64,000 bases of DNA from Promerops cafer. Lineage: Eukaryota; Chordata; Aves; Passeriformes; Nectariniidae. Each line of letters starts with the position of its first letter. Position 1 is the first letter of the stretch. The notes beneath the pieces were generated by a model, which saw only the letters and a program-made list of their open reading frames with translations, searched no databases and had not been told where the DNA came from. The stretch lies in the NCBI GenBank assembly GCA_013398275.1, contig VZSE01002180.1, forward strand, positions 125,915-189,914. Reading direction: 5' to 3'. This document shows positions 59,301-64,000 of the stretch, one piece after another. Position numbers and translations under genes: made by a program.

Positions 59301-61369
59301 AGTCAATTTCTGTTTATATGTATATATACACATATTGAGCTCAGCAGCTTGGTGCTTTATGGGGCAAGAATTCTTCTTAACCCAAGGGTTTCATCCTTAT
59401 CACAGGTGTACTCGGTATCTTTCAGGTTTATATTTTAAGAGCAGTACGCACCTTTTTATCATATGTTCTAAAGAATTTTAGTGGCAGATGATCTCCACGC
59501 TAAGAAGAGCCAGCCTTGATATGCCATGAGCCTAAAAAAAAAGTGACCTCCATTTTTGATCTGGCTGACACCCATGAGGCAGCATTACTTGACTGAGGAG
59601 AAGAGGAAGTTGCAAACACGTGCTACTTATATACCATATGAAATGGAGATCGGGAGAGACCAATGCCTCCACTCTTTGAATTCCTTTGACTTGAGTCACC
59701 TGAGACATGTTGTCAACAGGAACTGTCCGCTTACATCAACATGAATGTATCTTTTGGCTAGAACTAAAATGGAGAATTGAGCAGGTAAGGATACCAGGTG
59801 AGTAGGCAACAAAAGCTAGGAAGTCTATGAAGTTCAGTGCACTAAATACTGTATTTCCTATCATTTATTTTCTTTCAGCAATTCCTGTAGTTGTGTTCTG
59901 TTTTTCAGACTGCTACTTCTAAGGCCGCAATTTAAGTCACAATTGGTGATGCTAACTACGTAACATTTTCTGGAGTAAGGTCCTGTAACCTAGTTTGTCT
60001 GAGTTATTTTAATAATAGAAAAAAGGGGGGAAAAAAGTTTATTTCCAGGAACAAAACATCCCAAACTACACTGTTGTTACTATGTATCTCTGTTAGTAGT
60101 TGTGGCACAACTCAAGTTACCCTAGCCCTAGGGTGCTGTGCTAGGACTGGCTTAATTCAAACCAAAACCAAAACGTTAGGAAGCATTTCTAACCTTCCCC
60201 ACCTGAACTGGCCATTCTGTTTGCAGCCACAGAATGGGGATAACTCCACTTTTCTTAAAGGTTTATACCAGTTGGATCAGAGCTGACCAGACTCGTCTCA
60301 CAGCCCCATGATAATTAGTGCTGGCACAAACCACGGATGGGAAGAGGCACCCGAGGCTGATGCCCCCAGCAGCCTCCCATCACTGCAAGTTGACTGAAAC
60401 CAACTGATTAAACACCAGAGCACAGGCTGTTCAGCACAGCTAAGAATTAAATGTCTCACTGTAAAAATGTGGAAATACTAGCAGTTGATGACTGTAATGT
60501 CATGCAGTCTCACCAGGTATTTTCTGAGTACACAGTACCAGGCCTATTGGGCATCAGCATTTTTTTCTGCTCTGTGGATTTTTGGCACTAAAAAACACAT
60601 CCCAGGTGAATTCCTAAAATATTTTTTATTTCCAGTTATTTTGCCATCTACACCCAATTCTATACAAACCAGAACATTTATTACAACTGGTGAAAAATAT
60701 GGAATAGTGTAGATGGTCCTGTAGAAGAAAATCTGTCAGAACTCTTGGCCACAGGAACGCTTCCCTCCTCAGTCCCTTCTTTAAAAAAACCCACAGGATT
60801 TCATGCTACAGAAGAAAGCATTCAAATTACAGATCTATCTGTAATAGGAGAAGACTGATAAATAATACATAGAACAATGCAAGCTTGCATATTGTCTGCA
60901 AATGCTCTAATGCATTTCATAGTTAATTGGTAATAAACCAAGACATACTGCACTAACTTTCCCAGTATCTTAAAATACATTTTTGTACCTAACCCTGCCT
61001 TTACTAAATATTTTTAAATTAAAAAAAAGGGTGGTACTTCTGCTGCACAGAATCCTTTTGTGCAAGCACAGTTGCCATCATGCTGGTATTTTTCAATAGC
61101 AAATTTTTCACATTAGGCACAGTCATGGAGATAAGAGTATATTTTAGTCTTGCTTTTCCTCAAATTACTTTAATTTTTAATTCAGATTGGCCTGCAGAAC
61201 CAACTCATTCAAAACAGTTACCCTTTTTCCCCCCCAAAAACCACAGCTGTGCAATGAATACAGAGGTTTTAATTAAACTCTTTAATCCACAAATTTTCTT
61301 TTCTATTTCATGCTGTTAAAAAAAGTAATCTTCCAACCTCCATACCAACTGTATTTCCTTGTTTCTATC

Positions 61370-61730
61370 TATAGTTTGCTATCATCTTCCCACTCTTTGA
61401 ATATTTTTTTAATGAATAGTTGTCCTACTCCTTACAATCTTGCTCCTTCTGCTCCTATTTCTTTGTCACTGGTTGTCCTCCATCCTGCCATACGCACATT
61501 CCTCTGTGACTCCTCTCATCTTTTGTTTTCCACCTTCTATCTTCCTTTCCCACTGTGTTTCCACACTCTATTCTCCTCCATCTTCTCTCCCTTCCTTCTC
61601 ATCACTAGTGAAACAGGTTTACCCATTCTTCTGTCATCTAAAGTCCTTCTTCTGTGTCTATCCTGTCTCCCAGATTTGCATGAAGGAGGTCTCTGCTGTC
61701 TCTCTTGCTTGCTTTCTCACATGCAGGACA
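61370..61730. repeat. Pyrimidine-rich low-complexity block (plus strand)
   Basis: About 360 nt of strongly C/T-biased sequence with many CTTCC, TCTCC and CTCCT words. The strand asymmetry creates long Ser/Leu/Phe-rich open frames (such as 61310-61759) that reflect composition rather than coding. Confidence 0.7.
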
Positions 61731-63435
61731 TATTTTTGAAAAACACAGAGAAGATCTGATCCTGTCCTGCACTTCTGTCCCCTAAGCAGCTGGCAGCCAC
61801 TGCTGCACAAGACATGGCCAGAGAGGAGCTGCTCTGTCTCTGCGGTGAGGAGCCAGCTCATCGCAGGCCAACAGCCAGCTTCCAACTGTCCAAGTGTGAA
61901 GTTCCTATGATCACAGATCATCTGGGATGCCTTTCCTCTCGAAACCAGGTGACTTGGAGCCAAATTCTTTAATCTCAAAGGCACTAAAGGCTTGGTGGCT
62001 CTGAGTAGCTTTTGGGGAAAGTCACTGTGACAGTATTTCCACTTCAGCGTGTCTTGATAAGAAGCCTTAGGGAAAAAAAATAGAAATCAAGTACTGGCAA
62101 TTACACTTTTTTATTCAACAGGCCCTGCCAACCGCTGAACATGGTTAACTGCAAGCACAGACAATGATAATTTACACTCTGTCATTCTGGAGACTAACTT
62201 CATTTTCAAAACTGCAAGTATAGGCATGGATAAGCTATGATCAGCACACTTCAACCAGATTCAACACCAGCCAAGCCTTTGTCAGCAGTGGTAACCTTCC
62301 AAGCAGAGAAAAGGCATTAACGGGGTCCACAACCATGGCCCAAAGGCTAGCTGAATACCTTGGCACCTCCTAAGCCTCTTCAAAGAGTCCTCTGAGTATT
62401 AACTAATTAGACTTCTCTTATGTGAAAGAGAATGAATCTAGGCTCAATTTACCTGCCAACACAACACATCCAGATTTGGGGTAGAAGAACGGTTGGATGA
62501 AGTATCAAAATTATTGCATTTGGTATTAAAAAAGAGACCAGGCATTCACAGTTGTAGGGGTAATTCAGACAGACTAAATGTCAGATTTAAATTTAATTTT
62601 TAAGCAAGGCATAACAGAATAGAGTTTGGTAAATTTCTAGATAGCTGACGGCCAAAACATCAGAGAGCTTCCTGAGGAATATGGTATTGTACTGGGGGGG
62701 GGCTTGGCTCACTGGATCTGGCGAGTACTTGGATTAATCACTCCCTGTCAATATCACTACCTACAGGTATTTCTGTGGACACCAGCACAGAATACAGCAG
62801 TTGAAAAATATGCCTTCTTCTAAACCTAAGGCAATTCATCTGCAAGCAAGACAATCCATGTATGTCAAATTATGAAGATAACTAAACAGAAGTGTTAGAC
62901 CAATATTTTGAAGTGAGAACAAGGTGCCTTAAGTGGAAGACATGTAAAAATCTAACTTGAAGTGCTAGAACACACAGCTTGTGAATAATTATGTTTCCTC
63001 GAGCACATATTAAGTCTTTCCACTGTTAAGTTATCCACAGTAGAGTTTGAATTAATTGGGGAATCTGATCTGAACACTTTCTAAAATGATTTACTATGTG
63101 GCCTCCATACATTCACATGGAGCTTGAAAACTCCAGTCAGGTTTGGTATAGACTAAAACAATCATCCAGATAAACTCTGCATTGTATTTTGTAGAGTATG
63201 TTTCAACTTCAACTCTCCCCATGGCATAGGAAGGGCTGCATAATATTTTAATTATTTTCTTCCACAAGACAGGAAGCTCATTGAGATTTTACAACCAAAT
63301 ATGCTTAGTTGGCTTTTTGCTCAATACAGCCCTTAGCCTGCAGGTTGCATGTAGTGCTAAAACAAATAAAGATCACAGAAGTTAGAAGTGCCTATTATGT
63401 CAATAAAATCTAAATCCCTAGTAATGCAGTAATTG

Positions 63436-63600
63436 TTCCATGCAGCATGTTTTCTAATGCTTTGTCTGGTCTTGTTTTAAACAATGGGGCTACCATCACT
63501 TTTCTCAGACTATTTATGGTCTGGAACAATCCAACAGTTTTTCCTGATCTTTAACCAAAGTTTCCACCTTTTATGTCAGTCCAAAACATAAGCCCTTGCA
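63436..63600 (-). mobile_element. CR1/L3-type LINE 3' relic, minus orientation
   Basis: The reverse complement contains GGAAACTTTGGTTAAAGATC then AGGAAAAACT, TTGTTCCAGA and, further on, CCCCATTGTTTAAAACAAGA. This follows the order of the conserved CR1/L3 3' segment (RRNFF...LWN...LF-K). Heavily mutated and incomplete; it abuts the poly-A tract. Confidence 0.6.
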
Positions 63601-63652
63601 AAAAAAAAAAAAAAAAAAAAAAAAAAACCCCCCCCCGGCGGGTTTTAACTTN
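63600..63652. other. Poly-A/poly-C run with an ambiguous base: probable assembly junction
   Basis: 28 A (63600-63627) are followed directly by 9 C (63628-63636), a short GC word and the window's only N at 63652. Adjacent homopolymers of this kind are typical of low-quality read ends or gap filling, so linkage of 63653-64000 to the rest is uncertain. Confidence 0.75.
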
Positions 63653-64000
63653 CCTCCGTCGAGCTTAGCATCTATCTTGTAAAGAATATCAGATAGCCTT
63701 TACAAAAAGCTAAATACTAAGTTCACTGATCAACTCATTTTAGACTACAGGGAGTGACAACTCCCTTCTGTTTATCATTTGGGGACATGTCAGAGCCTAT
63801 GCAGAAAAATGGTTAGACAGGATATACGAGGATCAAGTAAGGTTTAACTTAGGAGAAACACAGTTTCTATCTAAAAAAAGGGAGTCTCCTACCGAGCTTC
63901 GTTTGTTGCTACATGCTCATATGGTAGGGCTACTTTATTTTTGTTCTTTCTTCCTTTAGCATACGACCTTTGTGATTGACTTAATCTTGTAAATAAAGTG
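63653..64000 (+). other. Unassigned 348 bp beyond the N
   Basis: I do not recognise this sequence. It has a plus-strand frame open from about 63744 to a TAG at about 63957 (some 70 codons, no Met near the start), a T-rich tract, and AATAAA in TAAATAAAGTG at the very end. It could be more intron 1, the end of a transcribed repeat, or sequence joined by misassembly. Confidence 0.4.

Larger units (their letters stand above)
52191..64000 (-). other. MARK3 intron 1 (partial)
   Basis: At least 11.8 kb upstream of exon 2, ending in TTTGTTGCAG. I searched for the conserved first-exon peptide (MS..TPLPTVNERDTEN) on the minus strand and did not see it, which fits the very long first intron of MARK genes. 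It contains a pyrimidine-rich block near 61.5 kb, a CR1 3' relic near 63.5 kb and a doubtful assembly junction at 63.6 kb. Confidence 0.75.

Noticed and set aside
61310..61759. 149-codon Ser/Leu-rich frame
   Set aside because: Explained by the pyrimidine-rich block; an overlapping frame at 61440-61739 is equally open.

Overview
The window is animal nuclear DNA, most likely from a bird or another sauropsid. It carries one recognisable gene on the minus strand: MARK3 (MAP/microtubule affinity-regulating kinase 3, also called C-TAK1 or Par-1A). The evidence for a vertebrate is short exons flanked by canonical GT/AG sites, a protein nearly identical to mammalian MARK3, old CR1/L3-type LINE remnants, no Alu-like SINEs, and introns more compact than in mammals. 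MARK3 rather than MARK1, MARK2 or MARK4 is supported by the UBA-side linker ([20 protein letters not shown]), the [20 protein letters not shown] spacer, the NMSFRFIKR microexon and the [20 protein letters not shown] stretch of KA1.

Layout, following the gene from high to low coordinates. 52191-64000 is part of the long first intron; the first coding exon (about 17 residues in the family) lies outside. Coding exons 2-10 (52190 down to 28538) encode the N-terminal flank, the whole kinase domain and the start of the UBA linker. Exon 11 (28179-28291) encodes the UBA domain. Exons 12-16 (27419 down to 14341) encode the Ser/Thr-rich regulatory spacer, including a 55-codon cassette exon (15) and the aPKC-site exon (16). 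Exon 17 is a 27-nt microexon, exon 18 is a 45-nt exon, and exon 19 (4772-5117) encodes the C-terminal KA1 domain and the stop. 1-4771 is 3' UTR and flank, with no second gene that I can support.

The exon lengths join in frame throughout. All exons in the window give 791 codons plus stop. Adding the usual 17-residue exon 1 and leaving out exon 15 gives 753 residues, the length I recall for the human reference protein. On that numbering the T-loop threonine falls at 211 and the SRSTF threonine at 564, matching the known LKB1 and aPKC sites.

Exons 15 to 18 all start and end in the same phase, so they form a block where any combination can be skipped in frame. The rest of the window is intron with a few microsatellites, inverted repeats and three LINE relics. 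Near the right edge, a poly-A/poly-C run with an N marks a doubtful assembly junction. I found no clear sign of a novel biological system; the most interesting points are the cassette-exon block and the edge junction.
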